Assembly: GCA_964432155.1 (NCBI GenBank)
Contig: CAYSMF010000001.1
Location: forward strand, 186,001-250,000
Source of the DNA: UBA10438 sp964432155
GTDB lineage: Bacteria; Bacteroidota; Ignavibacteria; Kapaibacteriales; Kapaibacteriaceae
Reading direction: 5' to 3'
DNA length: 64,000 nt
The position numbers and the translations under genes were made by a program. The notes below the pieces were generated by a model, which saw only the letters and a list, made by a program, of their open reading frames with translations, made no database searches and was not told the origin of the DNA. Of this stretch, positions 54,831-62,408 are shown piece by piece. How positions within the stretch are numbered: position 1 is the first letter of the stretch; every line of letters begins with the position of its first letter.

Positions 54831-55583
54831 ATGCAAACTAAGGCTCAACTCGGCGCTCGTCATCGTCAAATTCGTGAAAGTGTTCTGCGACTCTCCGTTG
54901 CTGATTATGCTACAACGATCGGTGTCAAGGTCCCGACTGTGTATTCCTGGGAATCAGGTCGCACTGGTGTCCCGCAAGAGATTCTAGCGCTCCTGGAACG
55001 TCGATATGGCGTTTCTTCTGGTTGGTTGCTCACAGGTGTGGGCTCGCCAACAGTAGCGCGTGAGGGTGAGGATGCTCCCCGTCCGAAAAGCGCGTTGGAA
55101 CGTCTGGAGGAGCAGATTCAGGCCATGAAGAGCGTTATTGCAGAACTGCGTGCCCAGGCACCTCTGGTGGTCGCTCCTGCCATGCCGGGCCGCTCAGGAC
55201 CGCGCATTCCTATGCTATCACTTGGCGTAAGCGCTGGATTGCCAGCTGCTGCCGACGATACCATTGAGCGGGAAATCGATCTAGCGGACATGCTGCTCGA
55301 GCACCCTGAGAGCACATACTTCATCCGCGTTGTGGGCGACTCAATGACTGATGCAGGCATTAGCGATGGGGACACGTTGATAGTTGATTGTGCCATCCAG
55401 CCTCGGTCTGGACAAGTCGTTATTGCGAAGGTCTACGGTGAACTTACCGTGAAGCGCTACATCAAGGTGGAGGGACGTCCAGTATTGCGCGCCGAGAACC
55501 GCCGCTACAAGGACATCGCGATTACAGCCGATATGGACTTCACCATTGTCGGCGTCGTTCGCAGCTGCATCAAGAAGCTGTAA
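54831..55583 (+). CDS. XRE-type HTH / S24 (UmuD-LexA-like) self-cleaving repressor
   Basis: 250 residues from ATG 54831 (GTG 54819 is possible). Residues 10-68 are a CI/XRE-type helix-turn-helix (YATTIGVKVPTVYSWESG, then YGVSSGWLLTG). A short charged linker (85-108) leads to an S24 peptidase strongly like UmuD: cleavage site Ala-Gly in LGVSAGLPAAADD, nucleophile Ser in VVGDSMTDAGISDGD and general-base Lys in GELTVKRYI. RecA filaments trigger self-cleavage in this family, so it should derepress after DNA damage. It lies 84 bases upstream of the imuB'-dnaE2 operon. Prophage CI repressors share this layout, but no phage gene is near. Confidence 0.9.
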   Translation: MQTKAQLGARHRQIRESVLRLSVADYATTIGVKVPTVYSWESGRTGVPQEILALLERRYGVSSGWLLTGVGSPTVAREGEDAPRPKSALERLEEQIQAMKSVIAELRAQAPLVVAPAMPGRSGPRIPMLSLGVSAGLPAAADDTIEREIDLADMLLEHPESTYFIRVVGDSMTDAGISDGDTLIVDCAIQPRSGQVVIAKVYGELTVKRYIKVEGRPVLRAENRRYKDIAITADMDFTIVGVVRSCIKKL

Positions 55584-55633
55584 GGGGCTCACACACCTCA
55601 AGAATCAAGGTTATCAACATCCCGATTCTCACG

Positions 55634-55662
55634 TTGTCAAAGTCTTTGACATTTTGTAGAAT
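55634..55662 (+). promoter_or_regulatory. Promoter and palindromic operator of the imuB'-DUF6504-dnaE2 operon
   Basis: TTGTCA (55634-55639) and TAGAAT (55657-55662) are 17 bases apart. The perfect palindrome TGTCAAA-GTC-TTTGACA (55635-55651) overlaps the first box, and GACATTTTGTA (55648-55658) is identical to the element in front of the regulator gene. The ATG follows five bases after 55662, so any transcript starting downstream of this -10 would be almost leaderless. Confidence 0.6.
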
Positions 55663-55667
55663 CGCGT

Positions 55668-56606
55668 ATGATTGTAACTATCATTCTCGACTCTTCGATT
55701 TCGCCTGCGTCTTGGGACGCCGTCGTCGAAGCAGTCCATCAATGTACGCCACTTCTCGTGGTGCGCCAACACGGCATCCTTCACGCAGGTACGGATCATC
55801 TGGCCGATATCCGTCACAACGTGCGTCGTTGGTCTGCACGAGCTGCAATGGCACCGGACCGTACAAGCTCTCTCCTATGCGCACTAGGCGCGATACCTGG
55901 ACGCATCGATGCCCATGCTTCGGCTGAGCATGTGCAGAGCAGTGTGCTACAGCACATTCCTGAACTGCGTATTGATGACGTGTTCATCCACCGTCTGGGA
56001 TTATTCGGCTGCTCTACAATCGGCATGCTAATGAGGCTCTCGGAGCGTCATCTCCGTGCTCAGTTTGGTGAGCAAGGCATCGATCTTTACCGACTGCTGC
56101 ACACGACGTCCGACACGCTGCCGCTGTATCAGCCCCCTGACGAGATATGCGCAACATCGATGTTTGATGAAGCTGCATCCGAGCCCGGAGAGCTTTCCTC
56201 TGTCGCAGCGCATCTGTGTGAAGAGGCCATAGTCCTCTTAGCTGGTCGTGAAGCATGGCGAGTTGACGTAGGGTGTCTTGATCGGAGTGGACAGGTATGC
56301 TCACGTCGTGGACGTGTGATGCGGGCTGCACTAACGACGCTGCAACAGATGCAAACGCATGTACAGGCGTTGATGTCACAGTTGTTCTCATCCGTACGCC
56401 GCTGGTGGGGCATTAGAGTGCGATTAACATCACTGCGTGTTCCAGCAAGCGAACAAGTAGCCTTGTTTTCACCTCAGGTATCTGCACAAGACATACAATC
56501 GTCGCTGGTCCCGAAGTATGGGCCTGTGATTAAAGACATCGAGATACTGAATCCATGGTCTGTAATCCCTGAAGAGTATGCACGGATTTGTGGACGACAG
56601 CCATGA
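55668..56606 (+). CDS. imuB: Reduced ImuB-like Y-family accessory protein lacking most of the palm
   Basis: 312 residues against roughly 450-550 for ordinary ImuB. Residues 60-140 match the thumb/helix-hairpin-helix part (LGLFGCSTIGMLMRLSERHL, then RAQFG), followed by YRLLHTTSDTLPLYQPPDE and a little-finger region (155-260). A beta-clamp binding motif QVALF is at 263-267. The first ~60 residues begin like a Y-family strand (MIVTIILDSS) but the fingers and palm with their acidic residues are absent, so catalysis is not expected. ImuB normally links DnaE2 to the sliding clamp; this protein keeps just that part. ATGA overlap joins it to the DUF6504-like gene. Assignment rests on motif recognition by eye. 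Confidence 0.78.
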   Translation: MIVTIILDSSISPASWDAVVEAVHQCTPLLVVRQHGILHAGTDHLADIRHNVRRWSARAAMAPDRTSSLLCALGAIPGRIDAHASAEHVQSSVLQHIPELRIDDVFIHRLGLFGCSTIGMLMRLSERHLRAQFGEQGIDLYRLLHTTSDTLPLYQPPDEICATSMFDEAASEPGELSSVAAHLCEEAIVLLAGREAWRVDVGCLDRSGQVCSRRGRVMRAALTTLQQMQTHVQALMSQLFSSVRRWWGIRVRLTSLRVPASEQVALFSPQVSAQDIQSSLVPKYGPVIKDIEILNPWSVIPEEYARICGRQP

Positions 56607-56839
56607 AGCTCATCCTCGAGCAGATCGACGTTGACTGTCGATCTGATATGCCCTACATGGTGTGTTGGCGAGGTGGCACCTACACGGTTGAATCTGTGAT
56701 TGACCGATGGTCTACGCGTGGACCATGGTGGACCACTGATGAACGCCGTGAGTACATCCTACTATCTACCTCATGTGGAGTCATCGAGATCTACCGTAGC
56801 TCTCTCCATGGTTGGATGATGTCACGTCTGTTCGACTAA
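56603..56839 (+). CDS. Stand-alone DUF6504-like protein (ImuB C-terminal tail domain)
   Basis: 78 residues. The pattern VCWRGGTYTVESVIDRW, RGPWWTTDERREYI and a closing EIYRSS...W resembles the small Trp-rich domain (DUF6504) found at the C-terminus of many ImuB proteins or next to dnaE2. Here it is a separate gene overlapping imuB' by four bases and ending three bases before dnaE2. The position says it belongs to the mutasome; its molecular role is not established. Probably cytoplasmic. Confidence 0.75.
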   Translation: MKLILEQIDVDCRSDMPYMVCWRGGTYTVESVIDRWSTRGPWWTTDERREYILLSTSCGVIEIYRSSLHGWMMSRLFD

Positions 56840-56842
56840 GCA

Positions 56843-59800
56843 ATGTTTGGATCTCTACACACCCGCAGCCATATGTCCTTTCTCGATGGTGCTTCGTCAC
56901 CTGAGGATCTCGTTGCAACAGCAGCAGCTTTAGGACATCATGCAATAGCACTTACGGATGTGTATGGTGTGTACGGTGCTGTGCGCCTCGAACGTGCTTG
57001 TACGGCACATAACATCAAACCGCTGATGGGATGTGATGTGGTCATGGATGGCATCACAGTGTCGCTCATTGCCCGTACACATGTCGGATATCAGCAGATG
57101 TGTCGCATGCTTACCATGTACTACCAGGGCACATCTGTTGATGATGCGTATGCAGCATCACTACTCGATGACTGCATTGCGATTATTCATGGTACAGGAC
57201 ATGACGTGCAGGACGTACGTACGCTCGCTGATAGCGTTCATGGCTACTCGGTGTACATCGGCATCTCGCATGATGCACGTCCATGGTCACGTCGACGCAC
57301 TACGCGCCTGGTGGATCTCGCTCGTGAGCTCGAACTGCCAATTGTGGTTGCACAAGACGTTCGATATGCGACGGCAGATTGCTATGCTGTACATGATCTG
57401 ATGACATGTATCCGAGAAGGCATCACGATATACGACCCGCATCCGCTACGGGCTGTTCACGACAGACACTGCTTGCGTACTGAGGAGGAGCTGCGGAGGT
57501 ACCTTCCCTATGATGATGCATTTGGCAATGTTGACCACATTATCCGTCAATGCTCGTTTTCGATTCTCCCTGAGCACATCACTCCTCCATCAGCGCGAAT
57601 ACCCGAGGGCACGACGGCATCGGAAGTGCTGAGGACGCTTGCTCAACAGAGGTTGTGTCAGGTATATCAAGGTGATCTTCTCGCTCGTGCACAACAGCAG
57701 CTACACCATGAGTTAGACGTGATCACACAACTTGAGCTGGCCGACTTCTTTCTCGTCGTCCATGAAGTTGTCGCTGAGTCTCGTCGTAGAGGTATACGAT
57801 GTTCCGGTCGTGGTTCAGCTGCGAACTCCATCGTTTCATACCTGCTTGGCATCACAGCAGTATGCCCCCTACAGCATAATCTGCTCTTTGAACGATTCCT
57901 GCATACGGGACGTAAGGGCACACCAGATATCGATGTGGACTTCGATAGTGATCGGCGGAATGAAGTCATTGCGTGGATGGAAGAACGCTTCGGCATCGAT
58001 CATACGGCGATGACAGCGACATTGATCACCTATCGCATGCGCATGGCTATTCGCGATACGGCCAAGGCTTTGGGATGGCCCGAAGAGACCGTACGTGCAT
58101 TATCGAAGAGTGTACCTGGGTGGACATCACATGATGTGTATCGATACCGCGAGGATCTTGCTCGTGTCTGTGGAGAGATTCCCCTCCTAGATCTTCTTCT
58201 GCGCTGTGTCGATGCGCTCCTTGGACATCCACGTCATCTTGGTCTTCACTCCGGTGGAATGATTCTATCGTCCCGTGAGCTTTCACACTATACCCCTATA
58301 CAGCGCTCAGCGAATGGCGTTGCTGTTGTACAATTCGATAAAGACGATGTTGAGGCAATGGGGCTGGTAAAGTTCGATGTACTTGGGCTACGCATGCTGG
58401 CCTGTATCAGTGAATGCGTCGAGTTGCTTCGTCTCCATCAAGGTCTTGATCTTGATCTCGACAGTATCGCGCTCGATGATGAAGAGACGTTTCGAATGAT
58501 CCAACGCGGAGAGACACTAGGAGTGTTTCAGATCGAGTCGCAGGGTCAGATGCACTTGCTGGCGAAACATCAGCCAGAGACATTCAACGACCTCATCATC
58601 GAGGTCGCACTCTTTCGTCCAGGTCCGCTTCAAGGCGGCATGGTCCATCCATACATCGCTCGTCGCCGTGGCACGGAACCCGTCACCTACCTACATCCAG
58701 ATCTCGAGCCGATCCTCTGCGACACACTAGGCGTGATTCTCTTCCAAGAGCAGGTCCTTGAGATTGCTCATCGTTTTGCTGGAATGCCCCTTGACCAAGC
58801 AGACGACTTTCGAGCACTTGTTTCAAAGAACCGCGATCGTCGAATGATGGAACACATGCGAAGCATCTTCATCGATGGTGCTGTTGCCCGCGGCGTTGAT
58901 GCTTCTACGGCGGAGATCGTTTATGAAAAAGTAGCTCACTTTGTAGGCTATGGCTTCTGTCGTTCTCATGCCGCAGCATTTGCCAAAACGGTCTATCAAA
59001 GCGCGTGGCTCAAGACGCACTACCCTGCTGCATACTTAGCGGCATTCATGCAGCATCGTCCTGGGATGTACAACCTGATGACGCTCGAAGAAGAGGCACG
59101 ACGGTGTGGTGTTGAGATCCTGATGCCTTGCCTTAACGCATCATCACTTCGCTACTCACTCACACGACTGCACGATGGAAGGCTTGCTATCCAAAAGCCT
59201 CTTACATCGATTCGAGGCGTCGAGCCAGAGACCGCTCGTGCCATTATCTGGGAGCGGTCGCAACGTCCGTTTCGTGATATCGACGATATCGTAGAACGAC
59301 TCTCTGCAATCCCACGCGACATTCTCGAGACCATAGCTCTGAGTGGTGCGATGAGCGCCTGGGAGCCTGATACACGTCGCGCCCTATGGATGGTAGGCGT
59401 CATTGCACAACGAGTTAGTCATGGTGCTCCACCACTGCTTGATGTTGCGCACATTCATGACGACGATATCCCAGCCCTGCCAGCCCTTCGCGCGCAGGAA
59501 CGGCTTGCATACGATTACATCTCACATGGTGCAGCACGTCTCCATCCGATGACGCTCTATCGACGACACCTGACGGATCTCGAAGTTCGTCCGATAACCG
59601 TCCTATCGCGCTTACCAGCGTCAACAAGTGGATATGTTACGACAGCTGGCATTGTTATTCTGCGACAGGCGCCCCCTACCGCACGAGGGATGTTGTTTAT
59701 CACACTCGAGGATGAAACGGGATTTCTGCAATGTGCCGTACCACCCCAAGTACGAGAACATTTCCGGATCGAGCTACGTCATGCCTCGCTCGTCGTGCGT

Positions 59801-59968
59801 GGTAAGCTGCACGCAATCGGTGCCTGGCGATCCATCATGGTGGAAGATGTTCGCGTGCTCAATAATGTCATCGGCGGATACCACGGACATCTCTCGTATG
59901 CAGGTGGACGCGACACGATGGAGTTGCAAACTGAGTTTGATACCCAAGGTATGGTAAACAACGAATAG
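56843..59968 (+). CDS. dnaE2: Error-prone DNA polymerase III alpha-like DnaE2 (ImuC)
   Basis: 1041 residues, the DnaE2 size. The PHP domain opens FGSLHTRSHMSFLDGAS, distinct from replicative DnaE1. Catalytic aspartates are in GTPDIDVDFDSDRR and VKFDVLGLRML, so the polymerase should be active. A helix-hairpin-helix (residues 770-840) and an OB-fold (GYVTTAGIVILRQAPPTARG onward) follow; the long C-terminal tau-binding part of DnaE1 is absent. DnaE2 carries out mutagenic translesion synthesis with ImuA and ImuB. Here it is the last gene of the cassette; truA starts eight bases later. Confidence 0.94.
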   Translation: MFGSLHTRSHMSFLDGASSPEDLVATAAALGHHAIALTDVYGVYGAVRLERACTAHNIKPLMGCDVVMDGITVSLIARTHVGYQQMCRMLTMYYQGTSVDDAYAASLLDDCIAIIHGTGHDVQDVRTLADSVHGYSVYIGISHDARPWSRRRTTRLVDLARELELPIVVAQDVRYATADCYAVHDLMTCIREGITIYDPHPLRAVHDRHCLRTEEELRRYLPYDDAFGNVDHIIRQCSFSILPEHITPPSARIPEGTTASEVLRTLAQQRLCQVYQGDLLARAQQQLHHELDVITQLELADFFLVVHEVVAESRRRGIRCSGRGSAANSIVSYLLGITAVCPLQHNLLFERFLHTGRKGTPDIDVDFDSDRRNEVIAWMEERFGIDHTAMTATLITYRMRMAIRDTAKALGWPEETVRALSKSVPGWTSHDVYRYREDLARVCGEIPLLDLLLRCVDALLGHPRHLGLHSGGMILSSRELSHYTPIQRSANGVAVVQFDKDDVEAMGLVKFDVLGLRMLACISECVELLRLHQGLDLDLDSIALDDEETFRMIQRGETLGVFQIESQGQMHLLAKHQPETFNDLIIEVALFRPGPLQGGMVHPYIARRRGTEPVTYLHPDLEPILCDTLGVILFQEQVLEIAHRFAGMPLDQADDFRALVSKNRDRRMMEHMRSIFIDGAVARGVDASTAEIVYEKVAHFVGYGFCRSHAAAFAKTVYQSAWLKTHYPAAYLAAFMQHRPGMYNLMTLEEEARRCGVEILMPCLNASSLRYSLTRLHDGRLAIQKPLTSIRGVEPETARAIIWERSQRPFRDIDDIVERLSAIPRDILETIALSGAMSAWEPDTRRALWMVGVIAQRVSHGAPPLLDVAHIHDDDIPALPALRAQERLAYDYISHGAARLHPMTLYRRHLTDLEVRPITVLSRLPASTSGYVTTAGIVILRQAPPTARGMLFITLEDETGFLQCAVPPQVREHFRIELRHASLVVRGKLHAIGAWRSIMVEDVRVLNNVIGGYHGHLSYAGGRDTMELQTEFDTQGMVNNE

Positions 59969-59976
59969 ATTTGCGC

Positions 59977-60747
59977 ATGCAACACACCGCCCTGTGTATT
60001 GAATACGACGGTACAGCCTACGCCGGATGGCAACGCCAACAGAATGCCCTCAGCATTCAAGAGTGCGTCGAACAGGCCCTTGCTCTCTGCTACGGACTTC
60101 CGCTCGATATCGTCGGATCTGGACGCACCGATGCAGGTGTGCATGCGCGTGGACAGGTCGCACACGTCGCGATACCAGAGCACGCGCCCAACATCCCGGT
60201 CGAGAAGATTCCGATTGCACTCAACACACGTCTGCCAGCAGACATTCGCATTCGTGCTGCTGAACATGTTGCGTCTGACTTTCATGCACGCTATGGGGCT
60301 GTGCAGCGCGAATACGTCTACCGTATCAACAAGAAGGTGTCGGTATTCACCCGGAACTACGTCTGGACACCAGACCTTGCGTTTGATGAGCATCTCTTCG
60401 CTGAAGCGCTCGAATGCATGCTTGGAACACACGACTTCACAGGATTATCCAAACACAACCCTGATACTCCGTCGTACATCTGCTCGGTGACGACATGTTC
60501 ACTTGAGCGTCACGATGACGAACTCCGTGTGCGCATCAGCGCGAATCGATTCGTCTATGGGATGTGTCGTGCCATCGTTGGCGCGGCCTATACGGTTGCC
60601 CGTGGCAAGACCTCGCTTTCTGATCTGCGCCAGCAGCTCGCATCCGGTGAACGTGGCAGTCAGACGCCCCTTGCCCCACCACAAGGATTATCTCTCAATC
60701 GTATCACGTATCCTGTTCCGATCTTTACTAACCTCGAGATGTACTAG
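59977..60747 (+). CDS. truA: tRNA pseudouridine(38-40) synthase
   Basis: 256 residues from ATG 59977 (TTG 59971 is possible). IEYDGTAYAGWQRQ, then the catalytic Asp in VGSGRTDAGVHARGQVAH, and RFVYGMCRAIVGA match TruA. It isomerises uridines in the anticodon stem-loop of many tRNAs. It probably rides on the dnaE2 transcript, although a separate promoter inside dnaE2 is possible. The M48 lipoprotein gene starts 15 bases later. Confidence 0.96.
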   Translation: MQHTALCIEYDGTAYAGWQRQQNALSIQECVEQALALCYGLPLDIVGSGRTDAGVHARGQVAHVAIPEHAPNIPVEKIPIALNTRLPADIRIRAAEHVASDFHARYGAVQREYVYRINKKVSVFTRNYVWTPDLAFDEHLFAEALECMLGTHDFTGLSKHNPDTPSYICSVTTCSLERHDDELRVRISANRFVYGMCRAIVGAAYTVARGKTSLSDLRQQLASGERGSQTPLAPPQGLSLNRITYPVPIFTNLEMY

Positions 60748-60762
60748 TTCTCTCTGCTCGCT

Positions 60763-61557
60763 ATGCATTCGTTTCTTCGCATCTCTCTCGCCTGTGTGCT
60801 CGCGCTATTTCTCACGAACTGTGGTGCAATCAACCTCTTTCCCGTGAGCGAAGATCAACGTCTAGGCGCGTCATTCGATGCCGAGATTAGAAAGGATACG
60901 AAGCAGTACCCTCCATACGCGGACCCCGCAGCCACGAGATACGTTCAATCGATTGTCGACAGCATCACAAAGGCTCCCGAGGTTCGCTACCGTGGCATCT
61001 TCCCCTACCGTGTGCAGCTTCTGCACGACGATGCAACGATCAATGCGTTCTGTACACCAGGTGGCTACATCTACGTCTACACGGGTCTTCTCAAAGCCAT
61101 CGACAACGAGGCAACATTGGCCGGTGTCCTGGGTCACGAGATCGCACACGCTGAACGGCGTCACTCAACGAATCGCATGACGACGCAATTGGGACTGCAG
61201 ACGCTTACCAACATCGCCATTGGTTCGACCTCGGGACGCGAAGTGCAGCTTGCCGCAAATGCGTTTACAGGACTCGGTTTGTTGCAGAACAGCCGCAACG
61301 ATGAAGAGGAGGCCGACGAATACTCCTTCACGTACCTCCAGCACACCCATTGGTACCCGGGTGGCATTCTCTTCTTCTTCGAAAAGGTAAAGGGGCGCTC
61401 AGGATCCTCGCTCGATCGCCTGCTTAGCACACATCCACTGCCAGAGGATCGCATCTCGCAAACACAAGCGCGGCTTAAGGACGCCAATATCGCGCCGCCC
61501 ACGGACGCATCACTTGGCGAACGTCCGTACGCTGCGTTTAAGCGCTCATTGCGATAA
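60763..61557 (+). CDS. M48-family zinc metalloprotease lipoprotein
   Basis: 264 residues. The signal peptide ends at a lipobox LFLTNC-GA. The catalytic motif HEIAHAERRH (HExxH) and the third ligand region NDEEEADEYS identify the M48B/BepA-LoiP-like group, and AFCTPGGYIYVYTGLL upstream is the standard substrate-binding strand. Such outer-membrane-anchored proteases clear misassembled outer-membrane proteins. No TPR extension is present, so it is LoiP-like rather than BepA-like. It ends two bases before convergent dppA. Confidence 0.93.
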   Translation: MHSFLRISLACVLALFLTNCGAINLFPVSEDQRLGASFDAEIRKDTKQYPPYADPAATRYVQSIVDSITKAPEVRYRGIFPYRVQLLHDDATINAFCTPGGYIYVYTGLLKAIDNEATLAGVLGHEIAHAERRHSTNRMTTQLGLQTLTNIAIGSTSGREVQLAANAFTGLGLLQNSRNDEEEADEYSFTYLQHTHWYPGGILFFFEKVKGRSGSSLDRLLSTHPLPEDRISQTQARLKDANIAPPTDASLGERPYAAFKRSLR

Positions 61558-61559
61558 TG

Positions 61560-62408
61560 CTACTGCAACCAGATTGGCTGTTCTTCCAACGCCATCGTGC
61601 ATGCCTTCCACATCATTCGGTAGGCATCGTGCGCTGTTGATGCAGTCGCACGCATCGTCGAGTCACCGACGAGTTCAATTCCCTCACATCGTGCTCCACG
61701 CTGTGCCTGCTCACGCCGATGAGTAACAACGTCGATCGTCGTCGGAGACGGAGGTATCTGCGGAGTTCTCCACGAGCGCTGAAGCGCACGTTCCACTCCG
61801 TCGGCAAGCAACTGTCTCGTCCTTGTAGGGGGCAGGCAGATTGCCGCGGTCGGACCAAGCACCGTCTTTGTGGCAACGAACTCAGGTTGCTCATCAAACG
61901 ACGACAGTTCGTCAGCGAGATCACTATTACCGCTCACGAAACACACCGGAACGCCGAAGCTATGAGCGATCGCGGTGTTCATCGTGATCTCCCCTACCTC
62001 ACGCCCGTTAAGCTTCCATGTCGACACAAGACTCCCAATGTATGTATGCGCCAGCAGTCCACCGGGCGTACCAGCCTTGCTGTGATATCCAATCTGCATC
62101 ATCATCGAGAACGATGCATCGAGACCTTCGAGCTGGCACAGTGGCTTGTTATCAGGTCGTGCTGAGCCAACAACAACGTCAACATTTGCTGGAAGATCTT
62201 CGAGCATGATGTTGCGCATCGTGGCATGACCATCACCAATACGGATTGATGCGTCTGGATACACACGATGAATGCCGCTAATCACTGCATGCACATCGCT
62301 CATGAGGAGCTTCTGTGCCGATGCATAGCCCCTTCCCTCGGCCATTAACTGATCACCATGAACGACACCTGTGATGCCCTCCATATCGACGGCGAGAAAG
62401 ATCTTCAT
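61560..62408 (-). CDS. dppA: M55-family D-aminopeptidase
   Basis: 282 residues. AVDMEGITGVV, the IGDGHATMRNIM loop, MQIGYHSKAGT and ITMNTAIAHSFGVPVCFVSG correspond to the zinc ligands and decameric core of DppA. The enzyme releases D-alanine from D-Ala-containing peptides, which may recycle products of the PBP4-like peptidase. No signal peptide, so cytoplasmic. Its start overlaps the mtaB stop by four bases (ATGA). Confidence 0.93.
   Translation of the reverse strand: MKIFLAVDMEGITGVVHGDQLMAEGRGYASAQKLLMSDVHAVISGIHRVYPDASIRIGDGHATMRNIMLEDLPANVDVVVGSARPDNKPLCQLEGLDASFSMMMQIGYHSKAGTPGGLLAHTYIGSLVSTWKLNGREVGEITMNTAIAHSFGVPVCFVSGNSDLADELSSFDEQPEFVATKTVLGPTAAICLPPTRTRQLLADGVERALQRSWRTPQIPPSPTTIDVVTHRREQAQRGARCEGIELVGDSTMRATASTAHDAYRMMWKACTMALEEQPIWLQ

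Noticed and set aside
54831..55583. Prophage remnant, on the basis of a CI-like repressor
   Set aside because: No integrase, structural or lysis gene is nearby, and the next genes are repair genes with matching promoter elements.
55601..55629. AGAATC...GATTCT hairpin as terminator of the regulator gene
   Set aside because: Six-bp stem with a 17-base loop and no T run; too weak to support.
55668..56606. UmuC/DinB catalytic polymerase as partner of the UmuD-like protein
   Set aside because: The palm acidic residues (DxD, SxDE) and fingers are missing; only C-terminal Y-family parts are visible.
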